A stretch of DNA of 64,000 nucleotides from Cheilinus undulatus (lineage: Eukaryota > Chordata > Actinopteri > Labriformes > Labridae). The stretch spans positions 27,221,855 through 27,285,854 of the forward strand of contig NC_054867.1 in NCBI RefSeq assembly GCF_018320785.1, in the 5' to 3' direction. A program made the position numbers and the translations under genes. The stretch's first letter is position 1; the number at the start of each line of letters is the position of its first letter. This document shows, piece after piece, positions 1 through 11,102 of the stretch. The notes below the pieces were generated by a model, which did not search any database, was not told the DNA's origin, and was given only the letters and a program-made list of their open reading frames with translations.

Positions 1-120
1 TCAAACCTCAAATACACAACAATATGAAATGATGTGTGGTTGGGTCTTCTAACACCTTTACATGCAGACAAATGCCCATACTAGTTCTAAACGGCTCATA
101 AAATTTTTCACTGGTCTTGC

Positions 121-3100
121 CTCATACATCTCCTGCCACTTGGGTGAGTCTGTGTTGTCGATGTGTTTGGAGGTGAAGGTCTGAGGGCCGACCCTCAGTA
201 TGGCGTAGGGGTCAGACAAACCAGCCATAACCCCCTTCACATAGTTGTCTTTGGCTGCTAGATTCTGTGCCTCCAGCAGGTGAATGCGCACCACCCCCTG
301 AAAAGGAATAAAAAGATTAAAAGATGTAGTTTAACAGTATTGACCGAGACATATTTTCATTACAGTCTAACACTATGTGTGTTTAGGTTCAGGTTTTACC
401 CTGGGCAAAGGCGCACGTAGTTGAGCCACATGCAGGCCTGGAACCAGAGGGACGACAAGGCGGTTTGGCAGAACCAAGAAGGATGCAACTGCATCCATAA
501 TCATGCTGTCAGACATGACACTGAGACAGAAGAGATGACATATATTAACTGCAATATCTACTCTTCTGTTCAAACCCACGCGTTAACAAAACATGTGAGG
601 CTTTCTTTATAATAAGGCTATTCTGTTCATCTATGAAGGGTTATTCTGAAATGACTCACTTCAGTCCAGGGATGTCCAATAAGTTAGTCAATCCAGTCCA
701 ATTGATGTCAAGTTTCTGCAGAGAGATAAGACAGAGGAATGCTGTGTGTGCAGAACAACAGCCTATATTGATGAAAAATCAATAGAATGAAGAGCAAATA
801 GGTCCATACAGAGACACATGATAGTCACAAGAATGGAAGGGAGAGGGATAACAACAAAAGGCCAGTTAGAGGTGGAAGGACTTACAGGTCGACGGATGAA
901 GAACATGGTGACTGCACCCACTATGGGCACATCTCCAATCAGAGGCTCCAGGATCACCCGCATCATCCCATGTAGCTGAAGAGAGAAGGAACTTTTGTAA
1001 AGACTATGGAGATAGCTTTACAGGATTAGGCTGAATTCATGTCAGTAATGGAATTTAACCTTGTTGCCTCACTGCCACTGTGGCTGGTGGATTCAAATAT
1101 CTATCAGCCAAAAAAACAAATTGCCAGCCACTCTATTTTAACAAATATCATTATTGAGTGAGGTATAATATAAAAACACAAGGTGTACAATATTCAAGTA
1201 AAAGGCCCTTTTCTTCCAATTTGGCCTGTACTTAACCATGCTGTTTTTCCTACAGGGGCAATGTAAATTCGTAGGTGTTTTTCTGCATCATGAGTTTTAT
1301 GCTTGCTATAATTTAATATTTTGGGGTCTTTTCTGCAGTCTCAAGCCAAAATTCAGGTTTTGTTTAATTTCTGGACTTGGCATAAGCAAACCTTTAGCAA
1401 TGGACGAATTTGCCAAAATGTTGAAGTATCCCTTTAAAAAAGACATACCTGTATTCCTTTGACTCCAGCTTTGCAGAAGTATCTCTTCACTTCAACATTT
1501 ATCTCTACATTTCCTACATAACTGTGGATGCAAAAACAGTACATTTTCAGTTGTTTTTAAATGTTATACAAGCTCTGATTGTGACTCCCAATTTCAAAGG
1601 GAATTTTGACATAGATTCACCTTATATACAAATCTAGCAGGACTTGTCCCTTATCGTTCTCTGTGTGTGCCTTGATCCCAACAACCTTCATGGCCTAGAG
1701 CAAAAAGGGAACATGTTTATTGTGCATTATAATCAATATACATCAGTTACACTGTGTGTGCTTTTACTATGTTATTACTTTGTTTCCCATGTCCACTTTG
1801 GTGAAGCTGAGTGTCTGGAGGTGGGTGCTTGAGGCTCGGATAGATGGAGCAATGGTTTCCACAAGGAGCTTCTCAAGGTACTGGCCCACAAAGGGCCACA
1901 CCTGCTGCAGCACCTAGGTAAACCAGACAATGCAGGTTTATAAGCTTTGATTCTTAAAAGACTCACAATATTATACACAAAGTGCATTTCAGCAACCAGA
2001 GAGTACGGCTTACAGTAAATGTTGTCATTTAGGTCACATAGTCACAATACTATCTGTCAAATGCGTCAGCTTCCATGACTGGCAAAGACAGCTGTAGCTA
2101 GCTCAGTCTCCTCAGCTGTTAGTTTGCTACTCTGGAACTTTACATTATCGTTCTGTTGCTCTATATTCATTCAGTAAATTGGAGTTTCCATATAAACAAG
2201 AAAATGTTTTTCCATATACGGAAAGAACCAAAAGCAGAGGCATGTGCTTGTGAGACTGAAAAAAATCCCAAGAGTTGGTTTCAGTCTGGCATTAGTGGAG
2301 CGTGAGTCATCAGCCGCCTGCAGCCTAAACAACAAGGCAATCTGCTGACCCGCTCTCCATGAGACAGTCTCAAACCTCTGCTTTGTCACACTTTCTAGCG
2401 ATTCAATCTCGTGGTCTTGACTGCATGAATAATTCTATTACTGCACATCTAAATTATTGGCTGTACAGTAGATTCTCAGGACTAGAAGGAAGGCGAGGAG
2501 ACAATGGCTGCAGTTTTATTTAGTTTGGGGGGGACTGGGCAGCTCCTCCCCTTTCCTGTGTGCGAGCCTGCAATGAAATGGAAATGTTGAGAGGCCTGCC
2601 TGGCATTGGGCCTGCTCTCTGCAGTACAGACACAGTGGCTACACTAAGGGGAGGTGTGGCCTTGTCTGGAACATGGCAGCAGCCACAGCAGTGCTACCAT
2701 CTATCAGCTAGCACCAGCTAATAAAGTAGCATACTAAAGTGAAGTGTCAATCAGCAGAGCAGCTGTGAAGGTTTTTTCTGTTGGCTTAAGAGGGGACAAA
2801 ACCTGCTGCCTTGGTGTTGAGACATACTGCAATGAGAGCAAAATAGCAAACAGCTGACACTTTACCTTATTTAGCCACTCAACCTTCTCAACATCTGGAA
2901 AGTTGACCTAAAGGAAACAACACAATTAAGACACATAATTAGCTTGTGTACAGAGCCTGGAATAGACGTTGCAGGATAAGGAAGTGAGTCAGCACTTGGT
3001 GATGCGGGTCTGTAAATGTTATCAGTAATGCAGCTTTTTGTATGAGCTCTTCTTCACTAGGCTCTAAAGGGGAAAATATTTTTTTAAGAAAGGACAGCAA

Positions 3101-4375
3101 ATAAGTGCTGCTGACGCAAATAGCATTTTAAATGTATTATAGCCATTATGTTGTTTACTCCTGCATTAGTAAGGCAGAAGGCAGTATAAAGATGCTTCTT
3201 TTGAGAGTGGAGAGAAGAATGCATGCTGGATAGTTACGCAACAAATCACTGAAATCCCTCGCTGCATATAAGTATCACAAACAGGAACCTCTTCTGGGTG
3301 TGGCTACATGAGTCCAAACAGGCCCATGTGGTTAGCAACATTTCCCTTTTGGGTACATAGTAAACTCTCAGGATGTATGGCATGCAAATAAGTATTATAC
3401 TTCATGCAGCACATGTGCAATCTCTATCAAAGTGTGCAAAACACACTTGATAGACATTGCACTAAGATTAAAGGGTTTAAGTGGTGTACTTGTTGCAATG
3501 CATCCAATAATATTGCTTTCAAACAAGTTTAGTCATGACAGAAGCAAACACAAAGCAAATCTGGCAACTGCCTAAGAGGGAGGAGTTATGCAGAAAAGGA
3601 CCTGAGGCTTAAACTACTGAACACATGTTCCAATAGATACACCTACAGTATTCCTCTATCAGGACCACTAGAAAAGAGCATTTTTACAAGAAATGACTGA
3701 TTCCAAGAGTAGTGCATGTCTACATTATAATATGCACCAAAACTATTTATAAAGCTTTAAATTTCAGTATTAACATGAAAAATCCCAAAGTAATAACTCG
3801 ACGTCATACAAACTAATAAAAAAAATGAAAGAAAACTTTCATTTTGTTTTTTTAACAGCAGGAACAAACTTTATTACATCCTGTGGGGACGTCATAATTT
3901 TTGATTTACTTTTATGGGCCCCAGTTTTCCACATGGGGTTACTCTAGGTCAAAACAGATTCAGGAAGAATGGGATTTTTTAAACTTTAGGGGACACTTGT
4001 AGTCTTTCTTACCCATGCAGGGAGATCTCGTTTTATTTTGGACACTTTAGATGATGTGTACTCCTCCTCGTTGTCCAGCAGCTGAATGGCTGATTTCAGT
4101 CGTGCCTCTTTGGCTTCTCGAGCATGTTTCCATCCCGTGTACACCATCATCCCGCAGACCAACAGACTGGTACTGATACGGTAGTAGCCAGCCAGGTAGA
4201 CGGGCAGCAGGGCTCCCAGACATTTCCCGAACGTCCAGAGAACCGCAACAGCACTTATCCCTTTGGGTTGAGGGGCCTCTGTCTCCGCGGGGATCAGCGC
4301 CTTCTTCTCGGAGTCGCTTGTGCTCGGACACGCGGCAGCCTTCGGTTCACTTGGTTCCGACTTCTCGTTCTGCAT
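121..4375 (-). CDS. esyt1: extended synaptotagmin 1, 5' part (partial)
   Basis: ER-anchored tethering protein that moves lipids at ER-plasma membrane contacts. Coding exons, in gene order: 4013-4375, 2866-2907, 1779-1913, 1621-1694, 1449-1521, 886-975, 660-715, 400-520, 121-297 (377 codons, frame kept throughout). The start chosen is the ATG at 4375-4373 (MQNEKSEPSEP), which gives an N-terminus of about 40 residues, as in mammalian ESYT1; an in-frame ATG at 4480 would add 35 residues. Residues 41-82 are a hydrophobic hairpin (VAVLWTFGKCLGALLPVYLA). The SMP domain spans about 122-318 (VLQQVWPFVGQYLEKLL, VILEPLIGDVPIVGAV, MFFIRRP). C2A begins at 319 (GVVRIHLLEAQNLAAKDNY, SDPYAILRVG). The last exon ends at TATGAG followed by GCAAGA, a GC donor. 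The remaining C2 domains lie off the left edge. The ESYT1 assignment over ESYT2/3 rests on remembered similarity; an a or b paralogue cannot be told. Confidence 0.93.
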
Positions 4376-4521
4376 GGTGGTACCTTCAAAAACCAGGGTA
4401 ATTACGTAGGGATATGTTGCTTTTTGGGTGAAAAATAAGTTTATGAGAGCACAGACAGCTACTCTATCGTCCCATGTCAAACGTCAGTGAACTCACCGTC
4501 TATTGAACTGCGACGTCACCG
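4376..4521 (-). promoter_or_regulatory. esyt1 5'UTR and promoter-proximal segment
   Basis: Sequence just upstream of the esyt1 ATG. A CRE-like TGACGTCG lies on the minus strand at 4511-4518. No TATA box is evident. The transcription start is not known. A plus-strand ORF starts at 4522, so the segment may be shared by two divergent units. Confidence 0.35.
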
Positions 4522-4958
4522 TTGCTAATGTTAGTTCTCCGTTTGTCCGTGTCGCATTTTATGCGATATGCATCTGAGCAGAGTTTTATTCAGAGAGCAA
4601 AGGTCCAGAGAAGTGGCCGACGTCAAGTTCTGCTCCTCAGTGAGTCCCGTTATCTGGATGAAAACACGCCCACAGACTCAAGCTTTGTACGCATCTTTGA
4701 CTCTTTCGCTGCTGTGATACCGCGGTCATCACATTTTAGCAATCAGCGTTATTACTGCGGCATTAGGCTGGCGATGAAGGAGATTTTTTACGGTGTTACG
4801 TACATCCAAATGCTGCTTTCATGGGCCCTTACGAGGCAACAAAGTTACCTGTTCAGAGGATTTTTCCAAGGCTCAGTTTAAATTATAATTCTGTGATAAT
4901 CCTATTTTATTTTAACCTGAATAAAAACCACTTGTATCAAAAAAAAAAAAAAAAAAAA
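4522..4958 (+). other. 119-codon ORF with AATAAA and A20 tail, unrecognised
   Basis: An open frame from ATG 4522 to the stop ending at 4881 is followed by AATAAA at 4920-4925 and, 13 bases later, a run of 20 A at 4939-4958. I recognise no domain (it begins MLMLVLRLSVSHFM and is Ser/Arg-rich). The layout looks like the 3' end of a retroposed polyadenylated transcript, or a short transcript divergent from esyt1 with a chance A tract. I saw no obvious target-site duplication. It could equally be noise. Confidence 0.3.
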
Positions 4959-5104
4959 TTTATGCTGTAGAAAAATATAGACTTAAAAAAAGTCTTTTCC
5001 TCGAACAGATTTTCCTTTTTATGGCAATGTTTACAATGTGATTGGCATTGATCAAAACATCGAATGGAGCAGAAGAAATTAAAATAACTTTAAGGTGAAA
5101 AGAA

Positions 5105-5345
5105 ATCATGTCAAAACTAGAAAAGCACTCGAAGACCGCAGACCTCCGCCATTAGCCCTATCTCCCAATGGTAGCATCTTATAGAAAACTCGTGGATCCA
5201 GACGGTGATCCGGATCACTACCAAAATCTAATCAGTTCTTCCTTATACCATTTCTGACATTTCCTGAAAATTTCATCCAGATCCGTCCATAAGTTATTGG
5301 GTTATGTTGCTAACAAACAAACAACCCCTCCCGATCACCAGAATC
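5105..5345 (-). repeat. dispersed repeat, same family as 57077-57325
   Basis: Reverse-complement relative of 57077-57325. Shared blocks include GAAAAGCACTCGA, AGACCTCCGCCA, GATCCGGATCAC, TTTCCTGAAAATTTCATC and GTTGCTAACAAACAAAC. I recall this as a frequent teleost repeat, perhaps the 3' end of an RTE-type LINE. No coding part is present. Class uncertain. Confidence 0.7.
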
Positions 5346-5384
5346 ATCAGAACCAAAAATAAGCTTAAAACACAGTCATCACTA

Positions 5385-5470
5385 AAATGAGGTGACTGTC
5401 AGCCAGGACATTAGTGCTAATGCTACGGGTCCAACACACAGACACTGATAGTAAACCACAATCTGTGAAT
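5385..5470 (+). repeat. fragment of the internal-satellite repeat family
   Basis: GAGGTGACTGTCAGCCAGGA and the GCTAATGCTAC block match the tail of the longer copies at 20480-21390 and 44800-45690. Only about 85 bases are present. Confidence 0.55.
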
Positions 5471-6433
5471 TATTCTGTAAATTGACACCTTAAGATATAA
5501 TACATTGAAGATAATAATGTCCCGTAACAGGTCATGTGATTTTATTCTTAATTGATTTCTAACTCTGTAAGACAATGAAGTTTATCTTATCTGAATAGTG
5601 AGATAGAGCCAGTCCAAAAGTCGAATTCTTCACCCTTTTCTGTTGCAGACCCATTTTGTTTTAAAATAGCAGACTGGGCATTCTTTTCAATCCCTAAATC
5701 CCTTGTTAGCTCAAAGGCCAGGTCCATGAGTCCCAGGCAGCTCCCACTCAAACACCAAATATTTCTCTTGTTTAAATAGACACACGGATGTACGGCTGCT
5801 GGAGAAGCAGAGCTTATAGTCAAGTTTACCTAATGTGACTCCACCCGATCAAATACAGCAATGGGATTTTACCATCATGACAGTCACAACAAACTGTCAC
5901 CCAAGGTCTGGATTGTTTATCTTACCTGTGTGAGCTGTGAATGTGAAGGCAGTTGTAAACAAAAAGATACAGACAATAAAGTATTGTTGAGAGGTTGTTA
6001 TTCTTCTTTTTTTTTGAATGTGCAAAGTACCAAAGTTAATTTACACCAGAGCAATTCACAAAAAATAGACACAAGCTGCTTCAAAAGTCTGTGTATCCTC
6101 TAAGGACAGCACCGCTGTTTTTCAGAAATCGTTCAAACACAATGGATTACCTCACAGATGTGTGCACTGTTGCCTTTTTCATATCTGTGTTTGAAAACAG
6201 ATTACTTTACATGGGTTATTCAGTCTTGTAGTGATGCAAGAAAGCACAGAGTGAATGAGGCTGGGCAGAGAAGTCTTTTCTGCCCTCTGCTGGAGAGGTA
6301 CTGGGTTTGTATCCTAAACACTGCTGCTTCTTAAAATGACTTTAGTCTCATCAACATAAAAGAAAAGCATCTAAAAATCCCTGTTAGGATGCTACAGTCT
6401 GACTTTGAGTGCTACAGTCTTGCACTTTATCAG
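5471..6433. other. zc3h10 3' flank, no other gene
   Basis: AT-rich sequence downstream of the zc3h10 stop, probably holding its 3'UTR. A possible minus-strand AATAAA (TTTATT on plus) is at 5541-5546. No coherent ORF or clear repeat was seen. Confidence 0.4.
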
Positions 6434-9400
6434 TTAGTGAGGCAGTGTGGTGATCCTCATACTCTGACTTGCGATAGGGTATGACACCATCGGGGTGGTG
6501 GCGTGACTCATGGTGATACCAGGCAGAGGCTGGGTCATCGACACTGCCACAGGTGCCACAGACACAGCCACTGGTGCCATAGAAACTGGTGGTGCCATGC
6601 CTTGAGCGATGGTCTGTGCAAGAGCAGCAGAGAGGGGGGTGATCTCAGGGTTGAGGTGGGGTGGAGGGGCTGTCGGTGGGGCCGCGTTTGTTGGGGGAGC
6701 TGCTGGAGCACCGGTGGGAGCGACGAGGTCTTGCTGGGTGACGGGTCGTGGCTGCAGTCCTGCGCTGCTCAGGGTGGTGTGGGTCTGTGCAATGCCATGA
6801 TTGTAGGAACTTACAGCACCCACAGGGGGCGCCAGACTCTGCTCAGCGGGAGCAGGGGTGGAGGACAGCGTCATCACCTTGGCCTGGCTCCTGAACTGGG
6901 CGTTCTGCTCCAGAAGAACCTCATTTGTGGCAATGAGATTAGAAACCTGAGTAACACACCAGACATGGATTAGAGAGAAAGACATTTTTAAACCGGGTTC
7001 TGGACAGCAATAAATAAAAAACTTCAAAACAAGTAATTATAAAGTGTAGAGTACATTTAAATTAAGAAATCTGTTTTCTGACAGCAACCAACCTTTCACA
7101 ATGCATCAACAGCTCAAGTTAACACTTATTTCACAGTTTTAACTTTCAAATCTGTGAAATGATCATGTACCAATTTAGTCTAGTGTGTATATATAGTGTG
7201 TCTGTGATTTATAGTTTTTTAAAAAATGACTTCTATTCAAAAAATTTTAAAAATAAAGAGAATAGGATTAAGTTACTGAGGAGCTTTAGTGGAATATACA
7301 TTATTTTACAGAGTTTTCAAAAGCACTTTATCATCACTTTGTTTTAATCACAGTTTATTTTCAACATTTGAATGTTAGTTTTTAATGCATTTGTCTAAAT
7401 GTGTTCTAAATTGTGGATCAGTGTTGTTGGTATTGGTTATTTTTGTCATTGGGATGCCAAAATTCCTGTCTGCACAATAGTTTTACTTTTTTGGGTATTA
7501 CTAAAGAACCCCAAACAGATTTTTTCTACAACTAATAATCTAACCATTGTTTTAACAGTTAAAACCTTATTAAAGTCTCCATGAACTATTTCCACTAAGA
7601 GTTAAAGTTAAGACAATGTTTCTCTCTTCTAATTGGAAATACCAAATAGCAGACAAAGATTAGCCAAGTTGCAGAATTTCAAAACAGATGACTAGAGCTG
7701 CTATCATGTTGACAGAGACAAATCATGCAACATCTACATAAATAAGTTCAAGTTTACTTATGCCATTAAGATGTTTACTACATAATTATGTGAAAACAGG
7801 ATTAAGAAGTCCAAATGAGTCAATTCAGGACAAGTTTACCAACTTATGCTCATTTTCCATTCACTCTTTAACCCTTCACCTACTGAGCCGGCGCCGGTGC
7901 TGAGTTTTATATGTCTGGAGTATTATTACTGTAACTCTGTCAAAGTTTGTCCGATCAGAAAAATTCCAACAGTGTTTTAAAGCTGAGAATTGTGGGCATG
8001 CGCACACCCAGAGTCCTAGACTCAAAAAATGACTGGTGATTGTTCTAAACATGTATAGGTTCACATTTCAAATGTCAAATCTAAACTTCATGAGCAATAA
8101 CAACATTTATTCTCATAAAAGCCATGAAAAACAAATCGTTTTTTGTGTTTTTCTTCTTTTAAACTGCTGACAATTCCATAGAATGTGCAATAATCATTAA
8201 CCAGATGATGAAAAGTCAAGTTCAACTACTCCTGGGAAAAAGGACAAAAGCTCTTAGACTTAGGGCATTTCCTGACTATTTTACAGCCATAATAACAAAA
8301 TATGTCCAAATCGACATTTTTAGACTCAGTAGGTAAAGGGTTAATGTTATTGTAGCTCCCTTCAAATATACTTGATGTTGGTAGGCTAAAATAATTCAGA
8401 TTTTCAGCCTAAAGCCTCATACTAACGATCTTTCTCCAATAATCTCTGAATTGTTTTGTAAAGTTGATGCATTAGTAGGTAATACATTTAAGATGTTAAT
8501 TTCCCAAAACAGGCTATGCCTTTAGATTGAATGTGCCTTATAAAAGTCAAAAAGCCAAAACAGTTTATTCATTATTCATCCAAGAAAGTTAAAGCACCAC
8601 ATTTTCATATTTGACAAGCTACTGCCATCAATTATAGGAAACTTTATTTTTCATAAATTACTGAAACAATGACATGTCTGTCAACTGTCTACATCGCTGA
8701 CTTTAAGACTGAGTTGTAACCATTCTCCTGGCATGCCAGCGTCATAATGCAGTGGAAACCTTCGATTACAGTTGTCTTGTGTTGGATAAAATGTTTTCTT
8801 TGATAGATCTCCTCTGTTCAGCTTAGGATACTTTACACTACCTTTCCGCTTTGTTAATGAGATATATTAGATGCAACACAATTCTTTTGAATATGACGCT
8901 TTTTGGACTGTTCCACTTTACTGGACTGTTCAGTTTTGATCATTGTGTTACACACTTCAGCATCTGGTTCTAGCTGTTAAAAGTACATTTATATCTCATG
9001 ATAAAATGAGTGTGGAAATATCTAAACCAGAGAGAGGCACTATTTGTGTAGGGCTGTCAAGATTTACTTTTAAAAAAAATTACAGAGCTCAGTGGACAAG
9101 TCAAAGTCATCTGAACCTTTTTAATGTTCTCTTATATTTTCAATCCATAACAAGCTCCCTTTTCTGTGGTTAAGTTCATGTTAAATCTTCTGTCTCCCAC
9201 TAAAAGCAGGCATGTATCTAAACAGGAAGTCAATTACCCCTAGTTTAAGACAGTAGAAAAAAAAATGACACAAGAGTTTAAAATACAAAAGAGTGGAATT
9301 TTGAAACGTGATAAAAAGGGTGCAATTAATCACAATTAACTACAGAAATTCTGAGATTAATTTTGATTTAAAAAGTTGATGTGTTTACAGCCCTAGTAAA

Positions 9401-10960
9401 AAAGACTTGCCAGTCCTATTTAATCCTGTCCTTCATCACCTCCTAATTACCACATCTTAACAGCAAATTAGGAAGTTGTTATGATTTTAACTTGGTTTGT
9501 CTAGTATAGCCCTTATAAGGTAGTAATACTACATGAATAGTTCCCCTCCCTTAATTACTCTTAATAAATAATAACTGATATGAAGCAACTTTCCAATGTG
9601 CTATTAACACACAGTTTTAAGGAGGTTATTATTGGAAAACTCTAACTAAACATCTTGGGCATAAATTATAGTCTTGTAGAATAAGGTACTAATAAGCGCT
9701 TAATAATTACGAATAACCAGTTAGTATGCTGCTAATACGCAGCTAACGAATAGTGAGAACGTTACCCTAAAACAAAGTGTAACCTGTTTTTCATTCAAGC
9801 CTTACCTGCTTCTTTAATTCTTCAACTCTCTTCCTCAGCAGGGAGTTTTCCTCCTCCAGGAACCTGCACTCCAGGGGCCGTGGTGGTAAGGTTGCCTGAA
9901 CTCCCAGTTCATAGTGGCCTCCTCCACTCCCATCTGTCAGGCGCAGCCCCTCCAGCCGCCGCCTCTTCAGCTGCAGAGCAGTGTGGTCCATTGAGGCCTC
10001 AAGAGAGCCAGCATCAAACAGTCCACTCTCCAGCAGGGGGTCATACACAGAGCAGGAGCTCCTGTCGTAACGCCGCTGACCTGCAGAGCTTATAGACAGA
10101 CAACCACTCATCCCTCCTACACCCATTCCCCCAACTCCTGAGATACCAGGATCTCTGCACCCGCCAAGGCTGGGGCAACCCATCCCCATCATATTGCTTC
10201 CACCTCCACCACCACCTCCCACAAGCCCTTGCATTCCTCCACAAGCACCTCCTCCTCCACCACCTATCCCTCCCACAGAATTCACCATTCCACTGGCTCC
10301 AGGCCCCACAACTCCCCCCACTCCAACTCTGTTGGGCTCATATTCATAGTCTTTTTTGACATGACGAAATTTACATTTATTGCCTCTCTGGCACTCCCCC
10401 TTCAGAAAGTCTCTGCAGATAGGGACTTCCCCACGGCTGTGGGGGAGATCCATTGGGGACAGGCCCAGTCGTGCTGCTACCTTCCCTCTGAGTCTGAGGG
10501 GCAGCTCTCCTGTTTTCTTGTAATAGTCCTCATCTTCTTTAGATCCATGAACAAAGCGACAGTTGGAGCGCATGCACTCTTTATTTTGGTGGTCATGACA
10601 GAAGATAAACTCATTCTTTTGCACTCCTAAGTCTGGTACCTCATTAAAGTCTGGGTGTCTGAAGCGGCAACGTTTCCCTCTCTTGCAGACATTGCGTATG
10701 AAGTCCCTGCAGACACCGTCTAATGCCAGTCCAGCCCCTTGCCCCCCACTTCCACCATTCCCACAACTGTTACCATTGCCGAGCGCCCCACCTCCCCCCA
10801 TGCTCCCAGAGCCAGATACGCTGCCTCCAACGCTTCCTCCTGAACCCCCTCTGCCCTCCCCTGAGCTCCCTGCCAAACCGGACCCAGGTCCTCCTTCTTC
10901 ACCCAGACTACCAGCACTCCCACCACCACCTGATAGGTAGGAACTGTCCCGGTCAGGCAT
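6434..10960 (-). CDS. zc3h10: zinc finger CCCH-type containing 10
   Basis: Nuclear RNA-binding protein. Two coding exons, 9806-10960 and 6434-6946, give 555 residues starting MPDRDSSYLSGG. Residues 11-80 are Gly/Ser-rich. Three CCCH fingers follow: C84/C92/C98/H102 (x7-x5-x3), C121/C129/C134/H138 (x7-x4-x3) and C182/C190/C196/H200 (x7-x5-x3). Then come a second Gly-rich stretch (about 214-285), a basic LKRRRL motif (331-336) and a coiled coil (RFLEEENSLLRKRVEELKKQ, then VSNLIATNEVLLEQNAQF). The tail is Ala/Pro/Val-rich and ends SMRITTLPH, nearly as in human ZC3H10. The junction AAGCAG/GTAAGG to CAG/GTTTCT falls inside the coiled coil. It is longer than the mammalian protein (about 434 residues as I recall), mainly through glycine expansions. 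An in-frame ATG 33 bases upstream (MLFSPRAG) is less likely, because MPDRDS is the conserved start. Confidence 0.95.
7868..8344. mobile_element. piggyBac-like MITE with TTAA duplication
   Basis: Begins TTAA (7868-7871) then CCCTTCACCTACTGAG (7872-7887), and ends CTCAGTAGGTAAAGGG (8325-8340) then TTAA (8341-8344). The 16-bp terminal inverted repeats differ at one base and the flanking TTAA matches the piggyBac target. The 469-bp interior has no transposase, so it is a non-autonomous element. Confidence 0.88.
9050..9394. mobile_element. hAT-like non-autonomous element
   Basis: Ends are AGGGCTGTCAA (9050) and TTTACAGCCCT (to 9394). The interior shares AACAAGCTCC, TTTTCTGTGGTT, AACAGGAAGTCA and ACTACAGAAATTC with 15361-15639. 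I could not find an 8-bp target duplication, so the exact ends are approximate. Confidence 0.65.
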
Positions 10961-11102
10961 GGCGCTTGGCCCAGCGCGAGGGGAAAACAGCACTCATGTG
11001 TATGAGCGAGGATGACGTGACCTGGCAAATGTTCTCATACACAGGCAGAGGAGTCAGGGGTAGCCTTTTCCTTAGAGCAGTGCAATCTCCTGTTCAAAGA
11101 CC

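Larger units (their letters stand above)
6947..9805 (-). other. zc3h10 coding intron
   Basis: 2.86-kb GT-AG intron (donor GTAAGG at 9805-9800, acceptor CAG at 6949-6947). It carries a piggyBac-like MITE at 7868-8344 and a hAT-like MITE at 9050-9394. The rest is AT-rich with no recognisable coding sequence. Confidence 0.8.

Noticed and set aside
58-120. Reading esyt1 C2A on into ARPVKNFMSRLELVWAFVCM
   Set aside because: This departs from the C2 fold after MYE, where the GC donor lies, so it is taken as intron.
6503-6973. 156-codon plus frame over zc3h10 exon 2
   Set aside because: Antisense shadow of a conserved coding exon.
9791-9805. Reading zc3h10 through to VRLE and a stop at the end of exon 1
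   Set aside because: GTAAGG is a strong donor and the next exon continues the conserved coiled coil; read-through would remove the conserved C-terminus.
10229-10630. Long plus-strand frames opposite zc3h10 (also at 10683-11124)
   Set aside because: Mirror of the Gly-rich and finger-coding exon; Pro/Ser/His-rich composition follows from the other strand and there is no domain.
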